Shown here: piece by piece, positions 53,573-64,000 of the stretch
How the letters are laid out: the number at the start of each line of letters is the position of its first letter
Numbering within the stretch: position 1 is the first letter of the stretch
Position numbers and translations under genes: made by a program
Source: Roseovarius sp.
Lineage (GTDB): Bacteria; Pseudomonadota; Alphaproteobacteria; Rhodobacterales; Rhodobacteraceae
Reading direction: 5' to 3'
DNA length: 64,000 nucleotides
NCBI GenBank assembly: GCA_002720475.1
Contig: PBIL01000006.1
Coordinates: forward strand, 91,631-155,630
The notes under the pieces: model-generated
What the model was told of the DNA's origin: nothing
The model's input: only the letters and a program-made list of their open reading frames with translations
Database searches by the model: none

Positions 53573-54877
53573 ATGAAGATTGCGATGATCGGCACGGGCT
53601 ATGTGGGCCTCGTCTCGGGGGTGTGCCTTTCCGATTTCGGCCATGACGTGATCTGCGTGGACAAGAACCCCGACAAGATCGCGCGGCTCGAACGCGGCGA
53701 GGTGCCGATCTACGAGCCGGGGCTCGAGGCGCTGATGGCGAAGAATGTCGAGGCCGGGCGGCTGACCTTCACCACCGATCTCGCCCGCGCCGTGGACGGG
53801 GCCGAGGCCGTGTTCATCGCCGTCGGCACCCCCACCCGGCGCGGCGACGGGCACGCCGATCTCACCTATGTCATGGCCGCCGCCGAGGACGTGGCCCGCG
53901 CGCTCACCGGCTATGCGGTGATCGTGACCAAATCCACCGTCCCCGTGGGCACCAACCGCCGGGTCAAGCAGGCCGTGGCCAAGGCCAACCCGGCGGCCGA
54001 GTTCGACGTGGCCTCCAACCCCGAATTCCTGCGCGAGGGCGCGGCCATCGAGGATTTCATGAAGCCCGACCGCGTGGTGGTGGGCGTGCAGTCCGAGCGC
54101 GCCGCAGAGGTCATGGCCGATATCTACCGCCCGCTCTACCTGCGCGATTTCCCGATCCTGACCACCGATCTGGAAAGCGCCGAGATGATCAAATACGCCG
54201 CCAATGCCTTTCTCGCCACCAAGATCAGCTTCATCAACGAGATCGCCGCGCTCTGCGAGCGCGTGGGCGCGGACGTGAAGGAAGTGGCCCGGGGCATCGG
54301 CCTTGACGGGCGCATCGGCAACAAGTTCCTCCATGCCGGGCCGGGCTATGGCGGGTCGTGCTTTCCCAAGGACACCTCGGCGCTGGCGCGGATCGGGCAG
54401 GAACATGCCGTGCCGCAGACCATCGTCGAGACCGTGATCCGCGTGAACGAGGGCGTCAAGAAACGCATGATCGAGAAGCTGCGCGATCTCTGCGACGACA
54501 GCTTCAACGGCAAGGTGATCGCCGTGCTGGGCGTGACCTTCAAGCCCAATACCGACGACATGCGCGATGCGCCCTCGCTCACCATCATCCCCGCGCTGGT
54601 CGGCGGCGGGGCGCGCGTCCGCGTCGTCGATCCGCAGGGCCGCCGCGAGGGCGAGGCGCTGCTGCCCGGCGTGCACTGGAGCGACGACCCCTACAAGGCG
54701 GCGCAGAACGCCGATCTTCTGGTGATCCTGACCGAATGGAACGAGTTCCGCGCGCTCGACCTCGGGAAGCTCGCGAAGAAGATGGCCCATCCCCGCCTTG
54801 CCGACCTGCGCAACATCTACTCGGCCAAGGACGCGCGCCGCGCGGGCTTCGACGCCTATGTCGGCGTCGGGCGCTGA
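53573..54877 (+). CDS. ugd: UDP-glucose 6-dehydrogenase
   Basis: This 434-residue enzyme oxidises UDP-glucose to UDP-glucuronate for surface polysaccharide. The N-terminal Rossmann motif IAMIGTGYVGLVSGVCLSDF is followed by GTPTRRGDGHADLTYV, SNPEFLREGAAIEDF, the catalytic Cys in GPGYGGSCFPKDT (about residue 263) and GVTFKPNTDDMRDAPS. It stands alone between hutC and the serC leader. No other polysaccharide genes are close. Confidence 0.95.
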   Translation: MKIAMIGTGYVGLVSGVCLSDFGHDVICVDKNPDKIARLERGEVPIYEPGLEALMAKNVEAGRLTFTTDLARAVDGAEAVFIAVGTPTRRGDGHADLTYVMAAAEDVARALTGYAVIVTKSTVPVGTNRRVKQAVAKANPAAEFDVASNPEFLREGAAIEDFMKPDRVVVGVQSERAAEVMADIYRPLYLRDFPILTTDLESAEMIKYAANAFLATKISFINEIAALCERVGADVKEVARGIGLDGRIGNKFLHAGPGYGGSCFPKDTSALARIGQEHAVPQTIVETVIRVNEGVKKRMIEKLRDLCDDSFNGKVIAVLGVTFKPNTDDMRDAPSLTIIPALVGGGARVRVVDPQGRREGEALLPGVHWSDDPYKAAQNADLLVILTEWNEFRALDLGKLAKKMAHPRLADLRNIYSAKDARRAGFDAYVGVGR

Positions 54878-54949
54878 CGCCCCCGCGCATCATGCCGCAG
54901 CCCCCCCCCCGGCGCTTTCGATCTTGCCTTTCGCCGCCGCTTGCCGTAG

Positions 54950-55008
54950 CCCCGCAGGTGGGACACCCCTCCCCAACGAGGGGCGCTTATCTGGAAGGGT
55001 AGCACATG
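54950..55008 (+). ncRNA. serC-type RNA leader motif
   Basis: The 59 bases before and through the serC start match my memory of the alphaproteobacterial serC RNA motif. CCGCAGGTGGGACA is followed by a stem CCCCTC (54966-54971) with GAGGGG (54978-54983) around a CCCAAC loop, then GCGCTTATCTGGAAGGG and the ATG. The motif overlaps the ribosome site, so translational control of serC-serA is expected. The ligand, if any, is not established to my knowledge. Confidence 0.7.
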
Positions 55009-56160
55009 GCTATTGCAAAGCCCGGCGCGCGGCCGGCTGATCCGCGTTTCTCCTCTGGCCCCTGCGCCAAGTTCCCCGGATATTCGATCGACCTGCTGAG
55101 AGACGCCCCGCTCGGGCGCTCGCACCGCGCAGCCGTCGGCAAGGCGCGGCTCAAGGCCGCCATCGACGGCACGCGCGAGATCCTCGGCATCCCCGACGAT
55201 TACCGCATCGGCATCGTGCCTGCCTCCGATACCGGGGCCGTGGAAATGGCCATGTGGTCGCTTCTGGGCGCGCGCCCGGTGGAGATGCTGGCCTGGGAGA
55301 GCTTCGGCGCGGGCTGGGTCACCGACGCGGTCAAGCAGCTGAAACTCGACGCCCAGGTGAAGACCGCCGAATATGGCGAGATCGTCGATCTGGCCTCGGT
55401 CGATACGGATAACGACGTGGTCTTTACCTGGAACGGCACCACCTCCGGCGTGCGCGTGCCCGATGGCAACTGGATCAGGGCGGACCGTCAGGGCCTCACG
55501 ATCTGCGACGCGACCTCCGCCGCCTTCGCGCAGGATCTGCCCTGGGACAGGCTCGACGTGACCACCTTCTCCTGGCAGAAGGTGCTGGGCGGCGAGGCGG
55601 CGCACGGGATGCTGGTTCTGAGCCCCCGCGCCGTCGAACGGCTCGAAAGCTACACGCCGCCCTGGCCGCTGCCCAAGATCTTCCGCCTGACCAAGGGCGG
55701 CAAGCTGATCGAGGGCATCTTCGCGGGCGAGACGATCAACACGCCCTCCATGCTCGCAGTCGAGGACTACCTTGCCGCGCTCGACTGGGCGCGCTCGGCG
55801 GGCGGGCTGGACGGCCTCAAGGCGCGCGCCGATGCCAACCTTGCCGAGATCGCGCGCTTCGTCGCCGCGCGCGACTGGCTTGCCTTCCTCGCCTCGGATC
55901 CGGCCACCCGCTCCAACACCTCGGTCTGCCTGCGCTTCACCGATCCGCGCATCAAGGACGGCGCGGCATTCGCCAGGGCGGTGGCCAGGCGGCTGGAGGC
56001 CGAGAGCGTGGCCTTCGATATCGGTGCCTATCGGGACGCGCCGCCGGGGCTGCGGATCTGGTGCGGCGGCACGGTGGAGACCGCGGATGTGGCCGCGCTC
56101 CTGCCCTGGATCGACTGGGCGTATCAATCCGAAATCGCAGCGCTTTCCGAGACGGCGTGA
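55006..56160 (+). CDS. serC: Phosphoserine aminotransferase
   Basis: This 384-residue PLP enzyme makes phosphoserine from phosphohydroxypyruvate. It is the alphaproteobacterial/archaeal SerC type: [54 protein letters not shown], the PLP lysine in [17 protein letters not shown] and [16 protein letters not shown]. It lies directly after the RNA leader and 85 bases before serA, the enzyme of the preceding step. Confidence 0.96.
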   Translation: MAIAKPGARPADPRFSSGPCAKFPGYSIDLLRDAPLGRSHRAAVGKARLKAAIDGTREILGIPDDYRIGIVPASDTGAVEMAMWSLLGARPVEMLAWESFGAGWVTDAVKQLKLDAQVKTAEYGEIVDLASVDTDNDVVFTWNGTTSGVRVPDGNWIRADRQGLTICDATSAAFAQDLPWDRLDVTTFSWQKVLGGEAAHGMLVLSPRAVERLESYTPPWPLPKIFRLTKGGKLIEGIFAGETINTPSMLAVEDYLAALDWARSAGGLDGLKARADANLAEIARFVAARDWLAFLASDPATRSNTSVCLRFTDPRIKDGAAFARAVARRLEAESVAFDIGAYRDAPPGLRIWCGGTVETADVAALLPWIDWAYQSEIAALSETA

Positions 56161-56183
56161 CCCCGGTTTCCTGAAAAGAAATC

Positions 56184-56212
56184 GGTCCGAAGTCTTTGAA
56201 AGACTTCGGACC
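56184..56212 (+). repeat. Perfect 13-bp hairpin between serC and serA
   Basis: GGTCCGAAGTCTT (56184-56196) and AAGACTTCGGACC (56200-56212) are exact complements around a TGA loop. No T-run follows (CTTCCC), so it is a poor rho-independent terminator. It may stabilise serC mRNA, attenuate serA, or be a copy of a genome-wide intergenic palindrome. Confidence 0.75.
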
Positions 56213-56245
56213 CTTCCCTCAACCTTTCATCGAAGGACCACACAC

Positions 56246-57841
56246 ATGGCCCCCAGGGTTCTCGTCTCCGACAAGCTTTCCGAAACCGCCGTCCAGATCT
56301 TCCGCGATCGCGGCGTCGAGGTGGATTACCTGCCCGATCTGGGCAAGGACAAGGATCGCCTGCTCGAGGTGATCGGCCAGTATGACGGCCTCGCCATCCG
56401 CTCGGCCACCAAGGTCACGGAAAAGATCCTCGCCGCCGCCACCAATCTCAAGGTGATCGGCCGCGCCGGGATCGGCGTTGACAACGTGGACATTCCCGCC
56501 GCCTCGAAAAAGGGCGTGATCGTGATGAACACGCCCTTCGGCAACATGATCACCACCGCCGAACATGCCATTGCGATGATGTTCGCCGTGGCGCGCCAGA
56601 TCCCCGAGGCCAGCGCCTCCACCCATGCGGGCAAATGGGAGAAATCCCGCTTCATGGGGGTGGAGCTGACCGGCAAGACGCTTGGCGTGATCGGCGCGGG
56701 CAATATCGGCGGCATCGTCTGTGACCGGGCACGCGGCCTGAAGATGAAGGTGATCGCCTACGATCCCTTCCTCGGCCAGGAAAAGGCCGATCAGATGCAG
56801 GTCGAGAAGGTCGAACTGGACGATCTTCTCAAGCGCGCCGATTTCATCACGTTGCATGTGCCGCTCACCGACCAGACCCGCAACATCCTGAGCCGCGAGA
56901 ACCTCGAGAAGACGAAGAAGGGCGTGCGCATCATCAACTGCGCGCGAGGCGGGCTGGTGGACGAGCCGGCGCTCGCCGAGCTGCTGAAATCCGGCCATGT
57001 GGCCGGGGCGGCCTTCGACGTGTTCAGCGTCGAGCCCGCCACCGAGAACCCGCTCTTCGGCCTGCCCAATGTCGTCTGCACCCCGCATCTGGGCGCCGCC
57101 ACCACAGAGGCGCAGGAAAACGTCGCCCTCCAGGTGGCCGAGCAGATGTCGGACTACCTGCTCACCGGGGCGGTGTCGAACGCGCTCAACATGCCGTCCG
57201 TCACCGCCGAGGAGGCCCGCGTCATGGGCCCCTGGATCAGGCTGGCCGGGCATCTTGGCAGTTTCGTGGGCCAGATGACCGACGAGCCGCTGCGCGCCGT
57301 CAACATCCTCTATGACGGGGTGGCCGCGGAGATGAATCTCGGCGCGCTCACCTGCGCGGCCATGGCCGGGATCATGAAATCGGTCTCGCCGGAGGTGAAC
57401 ATGGTTTCCGCCCCGATCGTCGCCAAGGAACGCGGGGTCAAGATTTCGACCACCCGGCAGGACAAGTCCGGGGCCTTCGAGGGCTATATCAAGATCACCG
57501 TGGTCACGGAGCGGCGCGAACGCTCCATCGGCGGCACGGTCTTCTCGGACGGCAAGCCGCGCTTCATCCAGATCAAGGGCATCAATATCGACGCCGAGAT
57601 CGGGCGTCACATGGTCTATACCACAAACGAGGACGTGCCCGGCATCATCGGCACGCTGGGCCAGACCCTGGGCGAGAACGGCGTCAACATCGCCAACTTC
57701 ACCCTCGGCCGCGCCGCCGCGCGCGGCGAGGCCATCGCGCTTCTCTACGTGGACGAGCCGGTGCCCGCCCGCGCGCTCGAGGCGCTGGAGGCCACGGGCA
57801 AGTTCCAGCAGATCCGCCCGCTCGAATTCGAGGTGGACTGA
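56246..57841 (+). CDS. serA: D-3-phosphoglycerate dehydrogenase
   Basis: This 531-residue long-form SerA catalyses the first step of serine synthesis. The substrate domain opens [15 protein letters not shown]. The NAD motif is [18 protein letters not shown] (about 148). The active-site helix includes [18 protein letters not shown] and the His in [13 protein letters not shown]. An intervening domain (about 320-450) and a C-terminal ACT domain ([20 protein letters not shown]) suggest serine feedback. AAGGA precedes the ATG at 56246. Confidence 0.96.
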   Translation: MAPRVLVSDKLSETAVQIFRDRGVEVDYLPDLGKDKDRLLEVIGQYDGLAIRSATKVTEKILAAATNLKVIGRAGIGVDNVDIPAASKKGVIVMNTPFGNMITTAEHAIAMMFAVARQIPEASASTHAGKWEKSRFMGVELTGKTLGVIGAGNIGGIVCDRARGLKMKVIAYDPFLGQEKADQMQVEKVELDDLLKRADFITLHVPLTDQTRNILSRENLEKTKKGVRIINCARGGLVDEPALAELLKSGHVAGAAFDVFSVEPATENPLFGLPNVVCTPHLGAATTEAQENVALQVAEQMSDYLLTGAVSNALNMPSVTAEEARVMGPWIRLAGHLGSFVGQMTDEPLRAVNILYDGVAAEMNLGALTCAAMAGIMKSVSPEVNMVSAPIVAKERGVKISTTRQDKSGAFEGYIKITVVTERRERSIGGTVFSDGKPRFIQIKGINIDAEIGRHMVYTTNEDVPGIIGTLGQTLGENGVNIANFTLGRAAARGEAIALLYVDEPVPARALEALEATGKFQQIRPLEFEVD

Positions 57842-57915
57842 GCCCCGGGAATGCCCATGGACGGCATCGCCCGCCTGGGCTATCAGGCGGGCGATCTCGT
57901 TTGACGGAGCGCGCG

Positions 57916-59265
57916 ATGTCCGCCCACGGCACCCCCATCCCGATGACCTCGCACCCGGCCGGGCCGCTCTCGGGCACCGCCCTTGTGCCGGGGGACAAGT
58001 CGATCTCGCATCGCGCGCTCATCCTCGGCGCGCTCTCGGTGGGCGAGACGGTGATCACCGGGCTGCTCGAAGGGCAGGACGTGCTCGACACCGCGCAGGC
58101 GATGCGCGCCTTCGGGTCAGAGGTGCTCCGCGACGTGGACGGCACATGGCGCGTGCAGGGCGTGGGCGTGGGCGGCTTTGCCGAGCCCGATCGCGTCATC
58201 GACTGCGGCAATTCCGGCACCGGCGTGCGGCTCATCATGGGGGCGATGGCAACCTCGCCCATCGCCGCCACCTTCACCGGAGACGCAAGCCTCAACCGCC
58301 GGCCCATGGCGCGCGTCACCGATCCGCTGGCGCTGTTCGGCGCGCGGGCCGCGGGCCGCTCGGGCGGGCGGCTGCCGATGACCATCCTCGGGGCCGAACA
58401 TCCCGTGCCCGTGCGCTACACCGTGCCGGTGCCCTCCGCGCAGGTGAAATCGGCGGTGCTTCTGGCCGGGCTCAACGCGCCGGGCCGGACCGTGGTGATC
58501 GAGCGCGAGGCAACCCGCGATCATACCGAGCGGATGCTTGCGGGCTTCGGCGCGGAAATCACCACCGAAGAGACCGCAGAGGGCCGCGTCATCACCCTGA
58601 CCGGCCAGCCAGAATTGCGCCCCCGGACCATCGCCGTGCCGCGCGATCCCTCCTCGGCGGCCTTCCCGGTCTGCGCGGCGCTGATCGTGCCCGGCTCGGA
58701 CGTGCTCGTGCCCGGCATCGCGCTCAACCCCACGCGCGCCGGCCTTTTCGAGACGCTGCGCGAGATGGGCGCGGATCTCGCCTGCGAGAACCTGCGCGAC
58801 GAGGGCGGAGAGCCGGTGGCCGACCTGCGCGCGCGCTTCTCGCCCGATCTCAAGGGCATAGAGGTGCCGCCCGCCCGCGCCGCCTCGATGATCGACGAAT
58901 ATCCCGTCCTCTCGGTCGTCGCGGCCTTTGCCGAAGGCGCGACGATCATGCGCGGGGTCAAGGAACTGCGCGTCAAGGAAAGCGACCGGATCGCGGCCAT
59001 GGCCACCGGCCTGCGGGCGGGCGGCGTGCGCGTCGAGGACGGCCCGGACTGGTGGATCGTCCATGGCCGGGGCCACGGGAACGTGCCCGGCGGGCAGCGT
59101 TGCGAAAGCCATCTCGACCACCGCATCGCCATGTCCTTCCTGGTCATGGGCATGGCCGCGCAATCCCCGGTCGGCGTCGATGACGCAAGCCCCATCGCCA
59201 CCTCCTTTCCGGTCTTCGAGCCGCTCATGGCCGGGCTCGGCGCGGATATCCGCCGCAGTGCCTGA
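57916..59265 (+). CDS. aroA: 3-phosphoshikimate 1-carboxyvinyltransferase (EPSP synthase)
   Basis: This 449-residue enzyme joins shikimate-3-phosphate and PEP on the way to aromatic amino acids. Signatures are [62 protein letters not shown] and [20 protein letters not shown]. Of two nearby starts I prefer the ATG at 57916, with GGAG upstream, over the TTG at 57901. It ends 15 bases from the convergent dapA. Confidence 0.95.
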   Translation: MSAHGTPIPMTSHPAGPLSGTALVPGDKSISHRALILGALSVGETVITGLLEGQDVLDTAQAMRAFGSEVLRDVDGTWRVQGVGVGGFAEPDRVIDCGNSGTGVRLIMGAMATSPIAATFTGDASLNRRPMARVTDPLALFGARAAGRSGGRLPMTILGAEHPVPVRYTVPVPSAQVKSAVLLAGLNAPGRTVVIEREATRDHTERMLAGFGAEITTEETAEGRVITLTGQPELRPRTIAVPRDPSSAAFPVCAALIVPGSDVLVPGIALNPTRAGLFETLREMGADLACENLRDEGGEPVADLRARFSPDLKGIEVPPARAASMIDEYPVLSVVAAFAEGATIMRGVKELRVKESDRIAAMATGLRAGGVRVEDGPDWWIVHGRGHGNVPGGQRCESHLDHRIAMSFLVMGMAAQSPVGVDDASPIATSFPVFEPLMAGLGADIRRSA

Positions 59266-59280
59266 GCGGGTGCCGCGCCC

Positions 59281-60156
59281 TCAGTTGAGCAGCCCCGCGT
59301 GGCGCAGCCCCTCCTCGACCAGCGCCTTGGCCGGATCGCTCAGGCCCACCAGCGGCAGGCGCACCTCCTCGCTGCACAGCCCCAGCCGCGACATGGCGTA
59401 TTTCACCCCCACCAGCCCCGGCTCGACGAAGATCGCGCGGTGCAGAGGCATGAGCCGGTCCTGCAACTCCAGCGCGGAGGCATAATCCCCCGAAAGCGTC
59501 GCCTCCTGCACCTGCGCCACCAGCTTCGGCGCGACATTGGCCGTGACCGAGATCACCCCCACGCCGCCCTGTGCGTTGAACCCGTGGGCGGTGGCATCCT
59601 CGCCCGAGATCTGGAGGAAATCCTTGCCGCAGGTGATGCGCTGCGCACAGACCCGCGCCAGATCGCCGGTCGCGTCCTTCACGCCGATGATGCGCGGCAG
59701 TTGCGCCAGCCGCCCCATCGTCTCGGGCGTCATGTCCACGACCGAACGGCCGGGAATGTTGTAGATGAGGATCGGCAGATCGCAGCAATCGTGCAGCGCG
59801 GTGAAATGCGCGATCAGCCCCGCCTGCGTCGGCTTGTTGTAATAGGGCGTGACGACAAGCGCCGCATCGGCCCCCACCTTCTCGGCATGGCGCATGAAGC
59901 GAATCGCCTCGATCGTGTTGTTCGATCCCGCCCCCGCGATCACCGGAATCCGGCCGGCGGCGGCGCGCACCACCTCCTCGATCACCCGCTCGTGCTCTTC
60001 ATGGGTGAGCGTCGGGCTCTCGCCGGTGGTGCCCACGGGGACAAGGCCATGGCTACCCTCGCCGATATGCCATTCCACGAGCTTGCCGAGCGTGTCGAAA
60101 TCGACCGCGCCGTTTCTGAACGGCGTGACGAGGGCGGGAAGGGATCCTCTGAACAT
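59281..60156 (-). CDS. dapA: 4-hydroxy-tetrahydrodipicolinate synthase
   Basis: This 291-residue enzyme condenses pyruvate with aspartate semialdehyde for lysine and diaminopimelate. It has [19 protein letters not shown], the Tyr in [25 protein letters not shown] and the Schiff-base lysine in [14 protein letters not shown] (about residue 160). AAGGAG precedes the ATG at 60156. It is divergent from a lytic transglycosylase, placing wall-precursor and wall-turnover genes side by side. Confidence 0.95.
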   Translation of the reverse strand: MFRGSLPALVTPFRNGAVDFDTLGKLVEWHIGEGSHGLVPVGTTGESPTLTHEEHERVIEEVVRAAAGRIPVIAGAGSNNTIEAIRFMRHAEKVGADAALVVTPYYNKPTQAGLIAHFTALHDCCDLPILIYNIPGRSVVDMTPETMGRLAQLPRIIGVKDATGDLARVCAQRITCGKDFLQISGEDATAHGFNAQGGVGVISVTANVAPKLVAQVQEATLSGDYASALELQDRLMPLHRAIFVEPGLVGVKYAMSRLGLCSEEVRLPLVGLSDPAKALVEEGLRHAGLLN

Positions 60157-60272
60157 GGCACGCTCCTTCTGCTTGCGGAAACCGGCCGCCGGTCCGATCA
60201 TGAGTGGACCGGGGTCGCCGGGCCGCGTAGGCTGGGGCCGTCTATCCCCATTCGCGGCGAAAAAGGCAAGAG

Positions 60273-62216
<1,944 letters not shown>

Positions 62217-63158
62217 GGATCAGAAGGCATATTGCCAGCCCGGCATGACCATCGGCAGCGAGCGGCGGCAGCTCGGCAAGGGTGATGCCGCACGGGGCAA
62301 GGGGACGCTCGTCAGGCAAGGGCCGCGCAGACCGCGCCTTCCCGCAGGAGAACCTGGGTCATGGTCGTATCTCTTTTCAGGGAAATCTCGGAAGCGGATC
62401 GCGCCGTGGGTCGATCGCGCACAGGTCGGACCGTGAGGGGGCTGGCAAGCGCGTCCTCCGGCCCGTGCGCCGGGCCTGTCACACCGCCGCCCGCTGGAGA
62501 GGGCGCGCGGTGCCAAGGACAACCGCAAGGGAACATGAGACGGACTGTCCGCCCGACCTGTCCCGCTGGAGAGGCACCCGCCGCTCAGGCAGGATGCACG
62601 GGACGGGACCGGGGCGCGCGTGCCAGCACTTCCCCGGCCGGGACCGGGGGCGCGCGCGGCCGATACAAGGCCCGGGGCGCGTCCGAAGCGGCCCGTCGGG
62701 CAACAAGACCGGGCCGGACATGCGACGCCGCCGCATCGCGCGGTTCGGCATCGGCAACGATCTCGGGCAGGTCGATCGGTGACTTGAAAAACGGGCAGGG
62801 CGAGCCGAGATGCGGGCCGGTCTCGTCACCGGAAGCCGAAGGGGCATCCTCGACAAGGCACAGCTCTCCGCCAAGCGCGCGCGTCTCGATCCGCAGGCTT
62901 TCCTCGACCGCCTCCGCGGCGCGCGCGGCGTTGGCAAGCTCGTGCCGGCACTCGACGGCGGCGGCCGTGGCCACCCGGACGCTCAGCAACAGGACAAGAT
63001 TCGCGGGGTCAAGCCGCACCTCTCTCAATCCTCGCCTGACCCCTGACCAGCTCATGCACCCAACCGCCGGAGCGATCTCGTCACGGCCCTCGCCGAGCGG
63101 CACCACGCTCACGAACCTGTGAAAAGCGTAGCCGCGACCGGCCGCTTGCGTCAAGCGA
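62217..63158. other. Gene-poor 0.9-kb region
   Basis: No confident gene is visible between the transglycosylase and the transporter. On the minus strand there is one candidate frame (62585-63055, listed separately) and a 16-codon peptide starting at 62360 (MTQVLLREGAVCAALA). Plus-strand frames are Arg/Ser/Ala-rich shadows. I saw no tRNA, terminator or repeat that I could defend. Confidence 0.4.
62585..63055 (-). CDS. Possible small protein, unrecognised
   Basis: This frame of up to 156 residues starts at an ATG at 63055. Its codons end mostly in G or C like real genes here. The N-terminal half is plausible protein (LDPANLVLLLSVRVATAAAV, then ELANAARAAEAVEESLRIET); the C-terminal third is Arg/Pro/Ala-rich and may be non-coding. 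There is no strong ribosome site and no family I can name. It lies 103 bases downstream of the stop of the minus-strand transporter gene. Confidence 0.35.
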   Translation of the reverse strand: MSWSGVRRGLREVRLDPANLVLLLSVRVATAAAVECRHELANAARAAEAVEESLRIETRALGGELCLVEDAPSASGDETGPHLGSPCPFFKSPIDLPEIVADAEPRDAAASHVRPGLVARRAASDAPRALYRPRAPPVPAGEVLARAPRSRPVHPA

Positions 63159-64000
63159 TCAGCGCGCCTGCCGCTGTCGCCACAGCGTGAAGAGCCCCGC
63201 CCCCACGATGAGCGCCACGCCCAGCGCCACGTTGAGCCGGATGGTCTCCGCGAAGACGGCGAGCCCGATGGCGCTGGCAAAGACCAGTTGCAGATAGGCA
63301 AAGGGCTGCACCGCGCTCGCCTCGGCCACCTCGTAGCACTTGATCAGCGTGTAATGCCCCGCCGCCCCGGTGATGCAGAGCGCGCCCATCCACGCCCAGT
63401 CCGGGCCGGTCATCGGCTCCCAGAACCAGGTGCCCACCGCGCTCATGGCCAGCGCCCCCACCGTCCCCGTCCAGAAGAACGACGTGGCCGCAGTATCCTG
63501 CCGCGCGACATAGCGCGTCAGAAGCCCGTAAAGCGCGAACATCAGCGCCGCGATGAAGGGCACCACGGCGGCGGGCTGGAAGACGCCGAAACCCGGCTCG
63601 AGGATGATCACCACGCCGACGAAGCCAACGCCGATCGCCACCCAGCGCCGCCAGCCCACCCGCTCGCCCAGGATCGGCCCCGACAGCGCGGCGATGAGCA
63701 GCGGATAGGCGGCAAAGACCGCGTGGCTCTCGACCAGCCCCAGAAGCGTGAAGCCGTAGATCATCACGCAGATCTCGGCCACCAGCAACACCGCGCGAAA
63801 CCCCTGTATCAGGGGCTGCGCCGTCGCCGCGGCGGCCCGCAGCCCGCCCGCCTTGCGCGCCGCCACCGCCATCACGAAGGCCGCGAAGAACCAGTAGCGG
63901 ATCATCACCACCATGAAGACGTTGTATTCCCCCGCCAGATGGCGCGAGATGCCGTCCTGCACCGCGAAGATGAAGGTGGTGAGCACCATCATCGCGATGC
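63159..64000 (-). CDS. EamA-family (DMT) transporter, N-terminus off the right edge
   Basis: At least 280 residues of a ten-helix drug/metabolite transporter. Two EamA halves are visible: the first contains FIFAVQDGISRHLAGEYNVF and YGFTLLGLVESHAVFAAYPL, the second RYVARQDTAATSFFWTGTVG and ASAVQPFAYLQLVFASAIGL. The frame is open through base 64000 and family members start one helix earlier, so the true start is outside. The substrate is unknown. Confidence 0.88.
   Translation of the reverse strand, partial: IAMMVLTTFIFAVQDGISRHLAGEYNVFMVVMIRYWFFAAFVMAVAARKAGGLRAAAATAQPLIQGFRAVLLVAEICVMIYGFTLLGLVESHAVFAAYPLLIAALSGPILGERVGWRRWVAIGVGFVGVVIILEPGFGVFQPAAVVPFIAALMFALYGLLTRYVARQDTAATSFFWTGTVGALAMSAVGTWFWEPMTGPDWAWMGALCITGAAGHYTLIKCYEVAEASAVQPFAYLQLVFASAIGLAVFAETIRLNVALGVALIVGAGLFTLWRQRQAR

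Noticed and set aside
54901-54910. C10 run between ugd and serC as a phase-variable promoter element
   Set aside because: It lies just after the ugd stop and upstream of the serC leader without any promoter box at a fitting distance. It is kept only as a caution about homopolymer calling.

Overview
The window is G+C-rich DNA (roughly two thirds G+C by eye) that looks like chromosome from a Rhodobacterales (roseobacter-type) alphaproteobacterium. The evidence is the gene families and their arrangement: a serC-type RNA leader ahead of serC-serA, a hut operon using the HutF/HutG branch, and an Anbu/ATP-grasp/alpha-E/transglutaminase cluster. I saw no rRNA, tRNA, insertion sequence, prophage or CRISPR array.

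Positions 1-4598 (minus strand) hold the N-terminal 1532 residues of a giant repetitive secreted beta-helix protein (autotransporter-type adhesin) that runs off the left edge. Positions 4972-32214 form a type VI secretion (T6SS) island. It has a PAAR-lipase effector with an ankyrin immunity gene, tssK-tssL-tssM, tagF, the phosphatase pppA and kinase ppkA, a minus-strand pair encoding a caspase-like protein without its catalytic dyad and a membrane-anchored lytic transglycosylase, then tssA, a DUF1036 protein, vgrG, an unknown gene and an FHA-domain gene. The island ends in an ExbB-ExbD-ExbD'-TonB-like operon. Sheath, tube, baseplate and ClpV genes (tssB, C, D, E, F, G, H) and tssJ are absent, so they must lie elsewhere.

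The most interesting signal is that the C-terminal domain of the TonB-like protein matches the periplasmic domain of the PpkA kinase. Two Cys, an LDF motif and a VAIAT motif recur at nearly the same spacing. This suggests that an ExbBD-type proton-driven complex is coupled to the threonine-phosphorylation control of the T6SS. One of its two ExbD-like subunits has Asn in place of the essential membrane Asp. tagF is split by a frameshift at a C9 run, and the effector immunity gene carries a G11 run.

Positions 32300-45306 carry housekeeping and accessory genes: peroxiredoxin, aldehyde dehydrogenase, pseudouridine synthase, SDR, argB, a four-gene overlapping cluster (fatty acid hydroxylase-type, ferredoxin-like, SixA-type, HDAC-type), a MliC/META envelope protein and the Anbu cluster. 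Positions 45470-53496 hold histidine utilisation: hutI-hutH-hutG-hutU plus a flavin reductase on the minus strand, divergent from hutF-hutC, with a promoter and operator between. Positions 53573-64000 hold ugd, serC-serA, aroA, dapA, a soluble lytic transglycosylase and a truncated EamA-type transporter.
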